The notes: generated from the sequence alone by a model not told the origin. Shown: positions 8,789-21,499, counted from the stretch's first letter. The stretch: 64,000 nucleotides of DNA from JANQQC01 sp965262255 (GCA_965262255.1 OZ253505.1:2728001-2792000), one strand, 5' to 3'. Numbers and translations: made by a program.

Positions 8789-8904
8789 AACACTTGTCGC
8801 GTGAAACACACAACTAAGTGCGACAATGTGTCGCGAGTTGACAACTCCCGCCAATTTTTTTGCTTACTTTTTCAGTGCAGACTATATAGTCGCTATTTTT
8901 TTGA

Positions 8905-9549
8905 TTATTCTGCGCGAATGTTCTTTAATGCCATTGCAATTTCCACAAGGCTTTTCTTCAACCTTACCGGAATAGTCGCATTCAACTTCGAAACTGCACG
9001 ATCATAGTAAAGCGCTACGGATTCCTCCGTTGTGAAACGACTAGAGTAAATGAAACCATCTACATTAGCCATGTTACTGTAAACAAAATGAGAAAAGTGC
9101 TGACCTTCGGTATGATCAGAACTCCTAATTACATCTGTTGGAACGCCATAGCATGTTGCGTTACCATTTGTTAAATCTAATAAGTTTAACTCTTGATCGT
9201 GCTTATTTGAAAAGACCACAGCCGAACGTTGTTCATAATCTTCCGATTTCAGGATACGTCTTGGATTAATATCGAACCTAGTCCGAACTATCGTTTCGTA
9301 AATTGCCGTTTCAATTGTCTTTGCACCGTAAGTCACCTTTACTAGCCCGTTTCCAAATACACTAAAGCGACTTGAGTTTGTTCCCGGTACCAAAGGCGTA
9401 TCAGAATACTTCGTTTTAGTTACTCGGACAAAATTTCTCAAACTACTCTTTACTTGTAGCCCTTGAAAAAGTTCGACTATCTCAGAAATACTTGGCGAAC
9501 TATCTGCTGTTAACTCGGTAACGAGACTGACGGCCGTTTGATTGTTCAT
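8905..9549 (-). CDS. RES-domain toxin (putative NAD+ phosphorylase), copy 2
   Basis: 214 aa, intact. Paralogue of the gene at 5507-6172, with Arg61 in NSSRFSVFG, Glu85 in AIYETIVRTRF and Ser169-170 in DGFIYSSRF. The block TCYGVPTDVIRSSDHTEGQHFSHFV is almost identical between the two copies, while the N-terminal 60 residues diverge. The start overlaps the stop of the upstream partner by one base (TGATG). The two copies are separated by transposase debris, consistent with duplication and drift or with separate arrivals. Confidence 0.75.
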   Translation of the reverse strand: MNNQTAVSLVTELTADSSPSISEIVELFQGLQVKSSLRNFVRVTKTKYSDTPLVPGTNSSRFSVFGNGLVKVTYGAKTIETAIYETIVRTRFDINPRRILKSEDYEQRSAVVFSNKHDQELNLLDLTNGNATCYGVPTDVIRSSDHTEGQHFSHFVYSNMANVDGFIYSSRFTTEESVALYYDRAVSKLNATIPVRLKKSLVEIAMALKNIRAE

Positions 9550-10019
9550 CAGAAGTGATCTCCACGTTCCAGACCTTCCTTAGTTCCCTCTAATAGTTCT
9601 AAGCATTCCGGTATCGTATCCTCAAGTATCGCTTTTCTCAGGCGATCTAACGGTGTCGGCGCATCACTTCCGTAGTAAAAGTCTGAGTTCAAGAAAAACT
9701 CGGTTTGAGCTCGATTTCCTTCAAACCTACCTATAAAGGCCATAATAGCTAGTTCTTCAGTAACACCTTCCTTTTTCATCTGTTCAATGTATCTATAGTC
9801 GATAGGACGTTCCCTTTCTCTTGATTCTGCTGCTAATCTTTTTGCTTCCTCCGGGGTTATATACTCTACATCAACAAATTGAGTGAAATCTACCCCCTCA
9901 AGTATACGAACATTCGCATTATGGTCTTCTTCAACTAAGCTCGATTCCTCGTCGAAATCAAGGTTTTCGGTAGGAACGTGTACGTTGTTTGTGATCAAAC
10001 TGTAGTTATCAGTAGACAT
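9549..10019 (-). CDS. Putative antitoxin of the RES module, copy 2
   Basis: 156 aa. It aligns with the 171-aa protein at 6172-6687 from GVDFTQFVDVEYITPEEAKRL onward, including ERPIDYRYIEQMKKEGVTEELA and FLNSDFYYGSDAPTPLDRL near the C-terminus. The acidic N-terminus is not conserved in sequence. No DNA-binding motif that I can see. The role is inferred from operon position and from co-duplication with the RES toxin. The ATG at 10019 has AGGAGATTTTCCA upstream, a good ribosome-binding site. Confidence 0.55.
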   Translation of the reverse strand: MSTDNYSLITNNVHVPTENLDFDEESSLVEEDHNANVRILEGVDFTQFVDVEYITPEEAKRLAAESRERERPIDYRYIEQMKKEGVTEELAIMAFIGRFEGNRAQTEFFLNSDFYYGSDAPTPLDRLRKAILEDTIPECLELLEGTKEGLERGDHF

Positions 10020-10117
10020 TGGAAAATCTCCTGTAGAAGCGAGTGGGAAATTCAGGTGGTCTTGCTACAGTCTAAACCTAGCGCAATTATTTAAGTTTTT
10101 GGGAATTATTTACCTTT

Positions 10118-10453
10118 TTACACATTGCGTGTCACAGGTATACGGTACTGAGCTCTCGACCTATCACCCCTCTTTCGAGGGTCACTAGGTCTCTCAAACA
10201 CAATATCTCCGAACTCTCTAGGTAGATTCCCGCCCGACTTCGCAATGCGAGAGATATTGATGGCGGCATTCACATCGCGATCGATTTGAATACTGCAGTT
10301 AGAACACGAGTAAACGCGTTTTGAAAGAGACGAGTCTTTTTTGATTTTGCCACATCCAGAACACATCCGGCTCGTGTTTCTGGGATCGACTCGCGTAACT
10401 TTACCACAGGCACTTTCAGCCTTGTAGGAAAGCAGAGTTGCGCGACTATACAC
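10118..10453 (-). pseudogene. TnpB (IS200/IS605 OrfB) C-terminal fragment
   Basis: The fragment begins in mid-gene at YSRATLLSYKAESACGKVTRVDPRNTSRMCSGCGKIKKD. It contains the zinc-ribbon pairs CSGCG and CSNC and the RuvC-III motif DRDVNAAINI. These are the C-terminal parts of TnpB, the RNA-guided nuclease of IS200/IS605. The RuvC-I and RuvC-II parts are missing and an in-frame stop lies just upstream. The right end of the element, where the guide (omega) RNA is normally encoded, would lie at about 10030-10200. No TnpA gene is present. Confidence 0.8.
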
Positions 10454-10623
10454 CTAGATTCCATATGTCTCTGAGTTGATTCAGATACCCGTGACTGATT
10501 TCCAGCAGGTATTATGAATAGACTTTAGATGAAGGAATGAAACAAAGTAGATTTCGATATTCTTGCGTCATAAGGTTTGTCGTTCTCTCAAGAAACAACT
10601 GAATTTTCTATTGAGAACATGAA

Positions 10624-13600
10624 TTACCAAGACCATCGTAATCCGGCAGAAATATCGCCTACAGATGGTCGCTCGGTGCCATCAGGAAAGTCGCCACCAA
10701 CGGTATTTCGATACGTTCCTTGCATGAAAAGCATCGCCCTATTGGTGATAGCAAGAGAACCGCCAGCAACAATCTCAATTGCGGTTGGAGATTCAATTTG
10801 GTCGGAGAATGTTCTAGAAGCGAAGTTAACATCCCAGGCATCCATGGTGTCGTGATAGATATTTCCCCGTAGATACCCTTCAAACATGGTCTCGCCAAGT
10901 TTTCCGAATTCAGCACCCCCACCTAATCGGAGTGTCCCGCCACCTTCAAGTCCAAACTCTGCTAATCCATTAGGAGCGTCGACTGTTTGAGAGATGACTC
11001 TTCCCCAGGAAGTTTGGAACTGTGCCACTAGAGTAACGTCTTCACTGACTTTCATCCTTTGTCCGATTTCAAAACTGATAAACTGAGCGGAGGCTTTATC
11101 TCCATTTAAGATATTGAGAGAGTTTAACGAATTTAAATCCGTTGTGATCTGATTAAACTGGCTTTGTAAATCGAGATACATTCCATTATTGCGGTACCAC
11201 GTCGCTGTTGCTCCGACCCCCATTCCACTGGATTCAAATAATCCGGTTTCACTGTTGGTGACGATATCTGTCTCGATCGTAGTGTTTTGAGCGGTTATCG
11301 AGAAGATCCAAACGCCCTCAGGATTCTCTAATACAGCGAAATCATATCCTGCCTGATAACCGAGCGTGTCGGTTTCAAACTCAGATGACCCACCGCCCAT
11401 TGTTCCGTATTGGCGAGTTCCACTGATTACCCTTGTCCACGTTGATTTTCTGATCGAGCCATTACTACCTCTGAGATGTTTCCCTCCAATTCTTTGATGC
11501 ATACTTGGAGCTCTTGCGAAGGCATCAAATAATGTAATTGGCATAGCCGTAAGCATTGGTCCGGTGACTGGTATTCCTGCAAGCACGAAAGCATTTTGTT
11601 GAGCATCATAAGTCATCGTATAGCTAACACCACCAGACGAGTAAACCCTGTCTAGGACGAACGCATCTGAAGACGTTGCAGAGTTCACGTTAACGACTGG
11701 AATACTTCTCTCTCGTCCACCGATCCGCGAAATATCTCGTAAACTCACTGTAGTTTTTCCGGAAACTGCTCCTTCAATTATAAGTTTGTCGGTATTTCCT
11801 GCTGAGAAGTCAACGTCAATTGTCACTCTGCCGCCACCAATGAAAGCACCTGAAACGGTAAGCGAATCATTGGCTTCGCTATCTTGCATATTGAGCGTTC
11901 CGGTCAGTGTGAGGGAGTTCGCGCTAAGTGTTTGTTCTCCTCGAACGACTAGGCTCGTTTGATTAGACATTATTATCTGTTCCCAGTTGACGAACTGGTT
12001 GGCTCTCAATGCCACATCACCTGAGTTAATGGTGAGAACATCTCCAGAACCCGCTCCGCCGTCAAGAACGAACGATCCAAAGGAATTTGAAGCAAACGTT
12101 AGTCGATCGTCACCGCCGCCTAGCACTATAGAGCCTGCAATGGTTACTCCGGAATTCACGGTTATCGTAGAAGGGCCTTCGCCATTGTTGATCGCAACAT
12201 TGCTATTCGCTAAGATATTTGCTCCTCTATTGAGGGTAATCGTGGTAGCCCCTGAAGTGGATGTCTCTATAGCCGCTCCTGTCGAGCCACCCTGTACTGC
12301 ATGCGCTGTCGTAATGTTAATGGCACCGCTACTGTCATGTCGAGCTCTAATAGCGTTTGATGCCGAGGCAGTAACATCGCCGCTTAGATTAATAGTGATT
12401 GCGCCATTACCAGCACTCCAAGCGTCGATAGCGTGACGTCGACCTGAGACTTCTCCGGTATCAATTGCGAGCGTTGTTCCACTATCAGCAACAAACGCCG
12501 AAATAGCGGTATCGTTTGGAGCGGTTACATCTCCACTGGCATTGATATCTATGCCTCCAGACCCTTGGACTCGGGCATTGATCGCGACACCACTTTGACT
12601 CGTAATGGAACCTGAAGAGGTAATGGAGACATCGCCAGTTCCTCCAGAGTTTGTAGCGATGATCGCATCTTTGGTTGCACTGACTTGGCGAGTATTGACG
12701 GTAACAGCTGCAGATTTACTATAGGCATGTATTCCGGAACCTGTTGCATCAAGGTTGCCAGTGAGAGTTACTAAGACGGCTCCCGCTCCTTCGGATTTAG
12801 CAATGATTCCGTGGGCATCAAAGTTGGGAGGTGGTGGAGGCGGAGGTGTCGTATTTGTTCCGGTATTAGTGCCTGTATTCGTTCCGGTGTTTGTCCCCGT
12901 GTTAGTACCAGTATTTGTTCCGGTTCCGGTCGTTGGAGGAGGTGGTGGTGAGGGTCTGATAACCCCGACCTCACCTACATTAATGGTGACCGCTCCCCCC
13001 TTACTTGCAGCATAGAGTACAGTTGCACTTCCCATCAGCGCACCCGTTGCTCTTATAGTAACTGACCCTGATGTTCCGATGTTTTTCAGAACGACTCCGC
13101 TCGAATTTCCACCTGTGACGCTAGAAATCGTTGCATTTACAGCCCCTTGTTTACTCATGGCGTAAATAGCTGTTCCGTCACTCTTAATCAATCCAGTCGT
13201 CGTTACAGTAACCGATCCAGAATCGCCAGTGTTCTTGAGAACTAATCCACTTGAGTTCCCCGTCGCAGCTGCGAGATTAACTGTAATCGCGCCATTTACG
13301 CTTGTAGCATCAACGGCAGTTCCATTACTTGTGATCGTTCCGGTCGATGTTATTGCTAAAGAACCTGCATCGCCTGTGTTTTTAGCCTCTATCCCTATTC
13401 GGTCTCCCGTTACCGTAAGCGCACTGACGGTTACACTTCCCTCCTTGCTCATGGCGTAAATTGCTGTTCCGTCACTCTCTACAGTATGGGTAGCCGTCAC
13501 CGTTACGGAACCCGATGTTCCGGCGTTTTTCGCCACAACGCCGCTGGCATTGCCATTGGTAGCAGATACCGATACATTAACAGTGCCCTCTTCACTTGTG

Positions 13601-16600
13601 GCGTAGACAGCAGTCCCGCTAGTAGTAACTTCACCTGTCGTAGCGACTCTGACAGTTCCCTTTGTGCCAGTGTTCTTGGCTACAATGCCGGAACCATTAC
13701 CCATGACAGCAACAGCATTAACATTGACACTGCCTTCCTTACTCATGGCATAGATGGAAACGTTATTGGCTGAGATCGTTCCGGTTGCTCGCACCGCAAC
13801 TGAACCGGACGTGCCAGTATTTCTTGCAACGAGTCCGCTTCTGGTTGCGGTAACACTGCCTGTAGCGGTCACAGTCACAGAAGAGGCTTTACTATAGGCG
13901 TAGACACCCGTTCCACTGCTGGTGATCGCGCCTCGGGTTTGAACGATCGTTGCACCGTTATCGTTTTTGGCAGTTACACCAACGCTACCGGCATCGACTT
14001 CATTGACATCAACTTCGACTCTGGCTCCTTTTCCTGTTGCGTATACAGCAGTCGCCGCAGGATGCTCTGCTTCCACTTTAGCAGTCGATTTAACAACAAC
14101 ATTGCCATTACCCGTTGATTTAGCTTCAATGGTTTTACCGTTTCCTTCTAGAGATGCTGTTCCTGTTAAGCTAATCGAAACATTGCCATTGCCGCTTGTA
14201 GACGCGAGAATTATGCCAACAGCTGTTCCTGAACCCTTGAGCTCTCCTCCATTGGCAGCTTGTGTAACAGTTATACCGGCTTCACTAGCTATATGGAATG
14301 CCCGGCCAGTACTTACCTCGGAGGTAGTGTTTGCACTCAAATTTGTAACAATACTTACAGCCCCAGTGCCATAAAAGTATTCTGCAACTGCCACGTTTCC
14401 AGCACATCCATAAATTCCTGAACCGATAATAGTGGGAATACACTGAATATTTCGAGCTTCACCTGTCAACGTGAATGTTTTGGTTGAAGCATTAAAGGTG
14501 AGTGAATACCTATAAGACCCCGATACAATTTCGCTGTCTCCAATACTGAATGCATCAGCAGTGACATTACCTGTTACACTGATAACATCAATTGTCTCTG
14601 TGCGAGTTCGGTCTGTTTTATCGGCAATATCAGTTATTCTAATCGTTTTAGTACCTGTGACGTTGCCACTTATGGAGATGGTATCCGTAGTACCTGCCAG
14701 GAAGTCCACGTCAATCGCAATAACACCGTCGCCGGTAAAATTGCCAGAAACTGTTAAACTATCGCCGACTTCTCTGTCGACCAAAGATATTGTACCAGAG
14801 ATATTGAGTTCGTCTGCTGTGACTGTTTGAGTTCCATCAAAACTAAGGGATGTTTCGGAACCAAGCACGATACGTTCCCAATTAATTAATCGCGTCGCTG
14901 TAATAGCTCCGCTGACTGAATTCAAAGTCAGCACATCAATTGAGGTGTCTGTACCAGCATCTTCACCTCCATCCAGTATTTTCGTACGATCAAAGCTGCT
15001 TCCTGCTTCAAATGTAAGAACATCTAAGCCGGCAGATAGTCTTATCTCTCCGCTTATTGTTGCTCCCGAGTTAACTGTCACGGAAGTATTAGATTCATCG
15101 TCTGAGATTGCGACTTCGGCGGTGATTGTTCCACTATTGATTATGACAGTCGAAGTTCCGTTGTTCGTAAAAAGTGATAGGCCTTTAGCACCAGAAGCTG
15201 TTGCTGTAACGTCGTTTGCAATGGTGAGCGAGTTGTTTCCTGACGAGTTTATAGCGACGATCCCGTTACGTGTACCTGAAATAGCTCCCATGGTTGATAT
15301 CGTCGTACCACTCGAAGCTATAGTTTCAACTTTTATTCCACCTGCTACACCTGTTACACTCGCTCCTGAGTTAATCGTAAGCGATACCGTTGGTGCGCTT
15401 GAGAACGAACGGAGGAAAATCCCGTATTCAGCACTCGCTCCGGAAGCAGTTACATCCCCTGTTACCGTAACTGTGAAATTTCCAGTTGAGGTGCTACCAT
15501 CTCTTCCGTGAACGGCTTCAATCCCATGCTTGGTGCCTTCAACATCTTCGGCTGATAGAACTAAGTTCGTTCCATAATGCCTAACTTCAAGCCCGTTTCT
15601 CGCTGTTGAACTACTCAATCCGCCCTTAATTGTACCCGAAGCTGTTATCGTACTAGAGCCAGTTGCGTTATTAGCATTACTTCGTTTATTCTGAATCCAT
15701 ACACCAACTTTCTTACCTTCAATGACACTTCCAGATTGACTGACAAAGGTCACATCACCACTGAAAGTTCGTTGAAACACTCCGTAATCTTGTGCGGATT
15801 TTACCGTGCCTGAGACTGTGATAGAGGTGTTACCTGACGATTCGTTGTAAGCACTCAGTCCTGTAGTTCCTGACGTGCCGCTTGAGGTGAACGAACCATT
15901 GGCGACTATGGTTAAGTTTCCACTGTAGCCATCGTCTAAATAGAGTTCTATAGCATCGCTCGCAACAGACATTGTTCCCGTGAAGGTTACACTAATATCG
16001 TGATTTCCAGACGCAAAAACGACGATACCGTCTCGGCCTGCCGTCATAGTGCCGGACATATTTACAGTTACGTCACCAGAGGAGGAATCCCCGTAATGTC
16101 CGATCCGCATGCCAGACCCGGTCGAGTTGACATCACCCGTGATTGAGACCGTAATATCTCCATTATGATCTCCTTCCATATCTATCAATATCCCAGCCGA
16201 ACCAGCGTTTGTGTCTGCTCCTGTCACAACCATATCGCCAGTGACTGTAACAGAAATATCTCCCGAAGTTCCTCGATCGTAACCGCTATCTATATAAACT
16301 CCGTAATTACCACCTGTAATCGATGCCGTCGTGATAGACATTGCACCAGGCCCTCTCGGCTCTATAGCAATGGCCTGTTTTCCAGAGGCTGTAATTGTAC
16401 CTGTCGCAGATATGGTTATGCTTCCACCACTTTGAGACGACTTTACATAGATTCCGCGTTGCTTGGCAGCAATCGTTCCTGTTGTCGTAATAGTTTTGTC
16501 GCCGCCACTTCCCTCAGCTTTTATGTAAACTCCGTGCCGGCCACTCGCTGTTAGATTACCTGCCGCACTGATTGATACTGTCCCGCCTCCGCTACTCGTT

Positions 16601-19600
16601 TGTTTGACATAAATCGCGTCAGCCGAATTACTGGTAACGGAGCCAAAAGCTGAAATCACCGTGTTAATGCCAGTTCCACCACCGCCAATTACATAGATCC
16701 CTGTTCCGCTTGAGGTTATACTAGCACCGGATACAAGCGTAATCGAAGTCAATACAGTACCGCTAGAATTTCCACGACGAGGTGTCGCAACTACGATACC
16801 TTTACCAGCACTGGAAGTCACTGTGTTTGTACTTACCGTGACGTTTCCGCTGGTCCATTGAGAAACAAATATTCCATCGCTTAATATACCACTTATGGTT
16901 CCTGAGGCTGTAACTGTGATATTCTGAGAACTACCAAAATCTAATACATAAACACCTTTTCCTCCGCCCGTAATAGTGGCCCCAGACGCTATATTTACTG
17001 TGATTGGGCCAGTCGCACCGGATTGATTACTTACATAAACTCCAGCACGGGTAGTTCTGTCCTCTATAGTACTAATATCGCCACCTGTGACATTGACTGT
17101 TAGAGAACCTTGCCCTTCGACATATATGCCGTATCTCACACCTGAAATATTGCCGGAATGGGTTACTGAAATCGAGCCGTTGCCGTAATGGTTAGCGTAA
17201 ATAGCACTATGACCAGAACCTGTTATAGCCCCTGATGTGCTAATTGTGATACTATTATTTCCGGAATTATTAATGTAAAACTTCCCAGTTAATGGACCGT
17301 CGTTTGTAATGTCTATATTCCCCGCAGAAGAAGACGAATTATTCGCCGAAATAGAATACCGGCCTTGATATACCTCTATCCCCTTTGTGCTTATTGTAAT
17401 GTCTCCCCCATCTGAGATAGCAAGAATTCCATAAGGGTACTCAGTCCCACTTATGGTAATTTTCTCTGATACACTGATCGAAATATCCCCGGTGGTCGTT
17501 TCTACATCGATGGCTCTTCCAATCCCGCTCCCCGATGCATTTAATGTAACAGCACCAGATGCCGAGATTGTTACGTCACCTGTTGTCGCGTCCACTTCAA
17601 TAACTCTTGGGATCCCGTTACTTGTCGACGCTGATACAGAAATTGCGCTCGGAGTGACAATTGAGATGTCCCCAGTTGTGGCCGATGCGACGATACCTTT
17701 AACGTCACCTCCTGTTCCGGATACCGTTATAGCTGCTGAAGTTGTGATAGAAACATTTCCAGTTGTCGCTTTGGCTTCTATACCCCTTATACTCCCACCT
17801 GAAGCGTTGACGGTAAGAGCTCCGGGGGCAGAGATAGTTATGTTTCCGGTTGACCCCTTTGCATAGATGGCTTTGACAGATGTGCTGTTCGTCGTTAATG
17901 AGACGGCTCCAACTAAGGTCAGTGAAACATTGCCCGTTCCTGTCGTTTGTCCGTGGACAAGTCCGGCTGTTGCTCCGGTTCCCGTTAAACTTCCCCCTCC
18001 CGTTTCCTGGGTGAAAGTTACCGAGTTCGCACCATTCATCTGGATGCCAACGTTGCTAGAGACGTTGACCGTTGCCGTACTGTCTAGAGTAGCAACAATA
18101 TTTGTCGCATCTGTTGTGGCTATATTTTCAGTCGCTGATATAGTTCCCGAACAATCGAAAACGCCAGCCGTAGCTCCTTCAATACAACGAAGCGTCGCAC
18201 GTTCACCTGTTATCCTATACAATTTGTTGCCGGTTACGTACGTCAAGGTATACTTGAAGTTTCCAGAATTAAATTGTCCATTTTCAAGAGACAGTCCAGC
18301 ACCAACAACATTTCCATCAACAGTGAAAATAGTAAATGGGCCAGCGGAACGCGTTTCTCCTGCCGGGCTACGGTCAATTAAACGTATTTTTAGACTACCA
18401 GATAAATTACCTGTCAAAGTAATACTGTCAACAGCCGGATTGGTACCTAAATGGGCATCCAGAACAATGACACCGGAACCGCTCAGGTTAGTTGTTGGTG
18501 TAAAGTTTTGCCCCTTTTGGTTATCTGACACGTCCAACGTGCCATTAACAACGGTGTTGCTAAAACTAAGTGCTACGGACGACAAGGTAACATTTGGGCC
18601 AATTTGAAAGGTTTCAAAATTAGTGTAGGTACTCGTCGTCAGCGTACTCCCAGAATTCATGATTAAAGTATCGTTTCCTGCACCTCCGTCAATCGTAACT
18701 CCGCTTGATATTGTTCCGCCATTAATTATAAATCTGTCGTTGCCAGTACCTAGGTCTGTATTTCCAGCTAGAGTTCCTCCATTTATTGTGAAACTGTCGT
18801 TTTCGGAACGTAACTCGACTTTATCCACGAGGGTACCACTATTTAGAGTAACAACTGAAATACCCGAATTATGTATTATACTTTTTGAACCCGAGGTACC
18901 TCCACCGCTTATTATTCCACCATTTATTGTAATGGTAGCGGATAGGTTGTTGGTCCCTTGGGGTATAGTGTATACTCTCATTGCTGCCCGACCATTGGCC
19001 GAAACACTCGTATTATTGCCCGCAGTAATATTTCCGCTCACCGTAATAGATACACTGTCTTTTCTAGACACAGCGTAGATTCCTTCACGAGCAGATGAAA
19101 TCGAACCCAAAACAGAAATTATTACTTTACCACTTGCACTGGAATATGTTTTTGCGACACTTATGCCTCTTCGTCCATTACTATCTGTAATAATGCGACC
19201 ACCTGATGCTATAGAAACTGAAATATCTCCTGACAGTCTATCGTATGCGAAAATTCCATGTCTGTGAGCGTCTATGGTTCCGTTGACTGATATTGTTGTG
19301 CCGCCGCTACCAGCATTGTTTGTATATATTCCGACCCACTTCGAATCAATATTTTTTACCGTAGCACTTATATTTCCTCCGGATGATCTTGTATTCCGCA
19401 GTACTAACGCCGTCCAAGAACGATTTCCACGAGTTGTCAACGCACCTGACGAATAGAATGAAATATTCCCCGCACCGCTATTGTATACTGAAGTTACGGG
19501 TTTATGGCTGGTACCGTCGTACATAGATATTGAAATATTTCCTGTGGCAGCGGTACCGCGTCGAAGAACAATAGCCTCATTACCGCCTCCGTCAGTTGTC

Positions 19601-21337
19601 GTTACTTTGAGTAATGCAGAAGACGATTTTGATCCAATTGTGACTGCCCCTGTAGTGCTAACCCAAATTCCTCTTGAAGCTACGCTTATGGTAGCAGCAC
19701 TTATGGTAACTGAACTACCACCGCCGGTGACATCAATACCATTTTTTGCTTTTGTTATGTTTCCGGCCGTGATGCTTGTGGTTGTGCTTGATGCCCCACG
19801 ATTAACTTTGATACCAACGATGGCTCCAGAACTTGTACTATTCGTAGCTATCGCCCCGGTTGAAATCGTAACAGCACCAGATTGTAGATGAGAGACGTCA
19901 ACACCGTGGTTTCCACCTGAAAGATTACCTGTCGATATTGATAACGCCCCACCGCTCATAACGGCTTTAACGACAGCCAAACTGTTGGACTGAGAGCTTG
20001 CTGCGGAAATTGTTATATTTGTTGCAGCAGATGTTGATAAACCTTTGATGTCAAGTGCGTTTTTACCTGCGCTAATAGTACCTGAAACATTTATAGTTAT
20101 GGCGGAATTTCCAGACACACTTATTCCAGCACTGCCGGTATTGATATCCGAAGTTGAACCGCTCGACAACGGAGCAACACTTACTGTCACTTCTCCACCA
20201 GCGTTAACTTTGATGCCATCAAACTGTACTCGGATTCCTCCCGTGCTTATTGTTACAGAACTAGTGGGTTGTGTTCCTTTGAAATATATCCCTTGCCCTT
20301 GAATGTTCGACGTAACATCGCCAACCCTTATATTCGTTAAGCCATGAGTGCCTGAACTTGATCGTGTAACATGGACTCCCGCGTTAAAGTATAAGGAATC
20401 TCCACCAATGGCAATAGTTGAGGTCGTTATGTTGATCTGCCCTGATCCTCCGTGATAAACGTGTACACCATAATTTGCTCCAGACAAAGTGCCAGTACTT
20501 ATAGTTAAGTTTCCACCGGATTGATTGGTCGAAACAAGGTAACCAATTGAACTGTCTGCGGTTACTGACGAAACCGTTATAATCACCGGGTCATTGGAAG
20601 AGAATGTTTTGGCATGCACACCGCTTACGCCATATCCTCCATTAAACCTGATCGAACTGGCTGAAATCGTAATCCCTCCGCCTCCACTGGCAGTGATTCC
20701 TCCACCACCTGAACTTATACTGTTGGCGGTTATGGTAATATCGCCTGACTGATATGATTTGGAAGTCGTTGTTCTTTTATTGGAAACAGAAATAGCGAAA
20801 ACTTCACTATAGCCAGGTTGCAAACTTCCGTTTACGGAGATAGAAATCGCTCCAGTTTCCGTAGAATTAGCCGATGCTCCTGCGCGAGCATGAATGATTC
20901 CGTGTGGGTGAGAGAAATTTCCGCCATTTGCTGCCTGAGAAAAAGTTATATTCCCTCCACTTGTCGTCATTGAAAACAACGGATATGAATAATTACTTCC
21001 GTACTGGTAGCTTGCCGACGCGGTGCTAGTTAAATTAACTGTTATGGAAGAAGTCGTAGAGGTGAAACTATATTCGTTGGGTAAGTCACCTGAGCAAGTC
21101 CAAACCTTTGTCGAAGAATTCTGAGTACAACCCGCGTAAGCCGGAGCAGTAAATAGACCTAAACTCGCCAGCCCTGTTATCGCTAATGGAGGAACAGAAC
21201 TTAGAATTCCACGTCCTATGCCAGATGATGACATTGAGATATGTTTGTTAGATTGACTAAACAATTGTCTACCCCCCCCCGACCGAAGATTGTTTCGCAG
21301 TCGCGATCCTAGAGGAAATTTTACTGTGCACGGCCAT
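10624..21337 (-). CDS. Giant self-repeating autotransporter AT1; start out of frame at a G9 tract
   Basis: The uninterrupted frame from a TTG at 21264 encodes 3546 aa. I place the original start at the ATG at 21337. It reads MAVHSKISSRIATAKQSSVGGG and stops at a G9 run (21280-21272). With 8 or 11 G it joins the long frame. A signal peptide follows (LAITGLASLGLFTAPAYA, then GC). The passenger is beta-helical Ser/Thr/Gly-rich repeats built in three modules, each opening with a Cys pair (CTQNSSTKVWTC; CIEGATAGVFDC; CIPTIIGSGIYGC) and closing with a GGxGND- or LDGG-type block. Near residues 2450-2750 a repeat of roughly 45 aa recurs (GTAIYAMSKEGSV). A proline/TGTN linker follows. The last ~280 residues are an autotransporter beta-barrel ending LRWSW. 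Predicted surface protein; translation could also begin at an ATG at 21234. Confidence 0.8.
12826..12955. repeat. 12-bp coding repeat (GTNT) between proline runs in AT1
   Basis: On the coding strand, about six copies of a 12-bp unit encode Gly-Thr-Asn-Thr, flanked by six prolines before and seven after. It forms a flexible linker about 770 residues from the C-terminus. Codons vary between units, so slippage is slower than at the G tracts, but a 12-bp unit would change length in frame. Confidence 0.85.
21272..21280 (-). repeat. G9 homopolymer at the start of AT1
   Basis: Nine C on the plus strand, so nine G on the coding strand. Between the ATG at 21337 and the long frame at 21264 there are 73 nt. 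One G less, or two more, gives a multiple of three and removes the stop. This is the arrangement of a slipped-strand phase-variation tract. Confidence 0.8.
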
Positions 21338-21499
21338 TATTAATTATTCCATTCTTGAAGAATCGAAGCGCATGTACTAAATTTGATGGTACGCTAACGA
21401 ATTATGACACATGAGATACGAATCCGTCGCCTTTCCAACAAGCCCAATATATCTTTGTGGGATGTGCAAAATTTACCATAGAACACCTTGAATTGCAAA

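Noticed and set aside
12755..13015. Gly/Val/Pro frame with VFVPV repeats
   Set aside because: It is the antisense reading of the GTNT/proline linker of AT1.
11987..20302. More than a dozen plus-strand open frames of 60-246 codons antisense to AT1
   Set aside because: Ser/Thr/Gly-rich repeat coding on the minus strand leaves long frames on the other strand. They read as Val/Pro/Leu-rich low-complexity protein with no domains.
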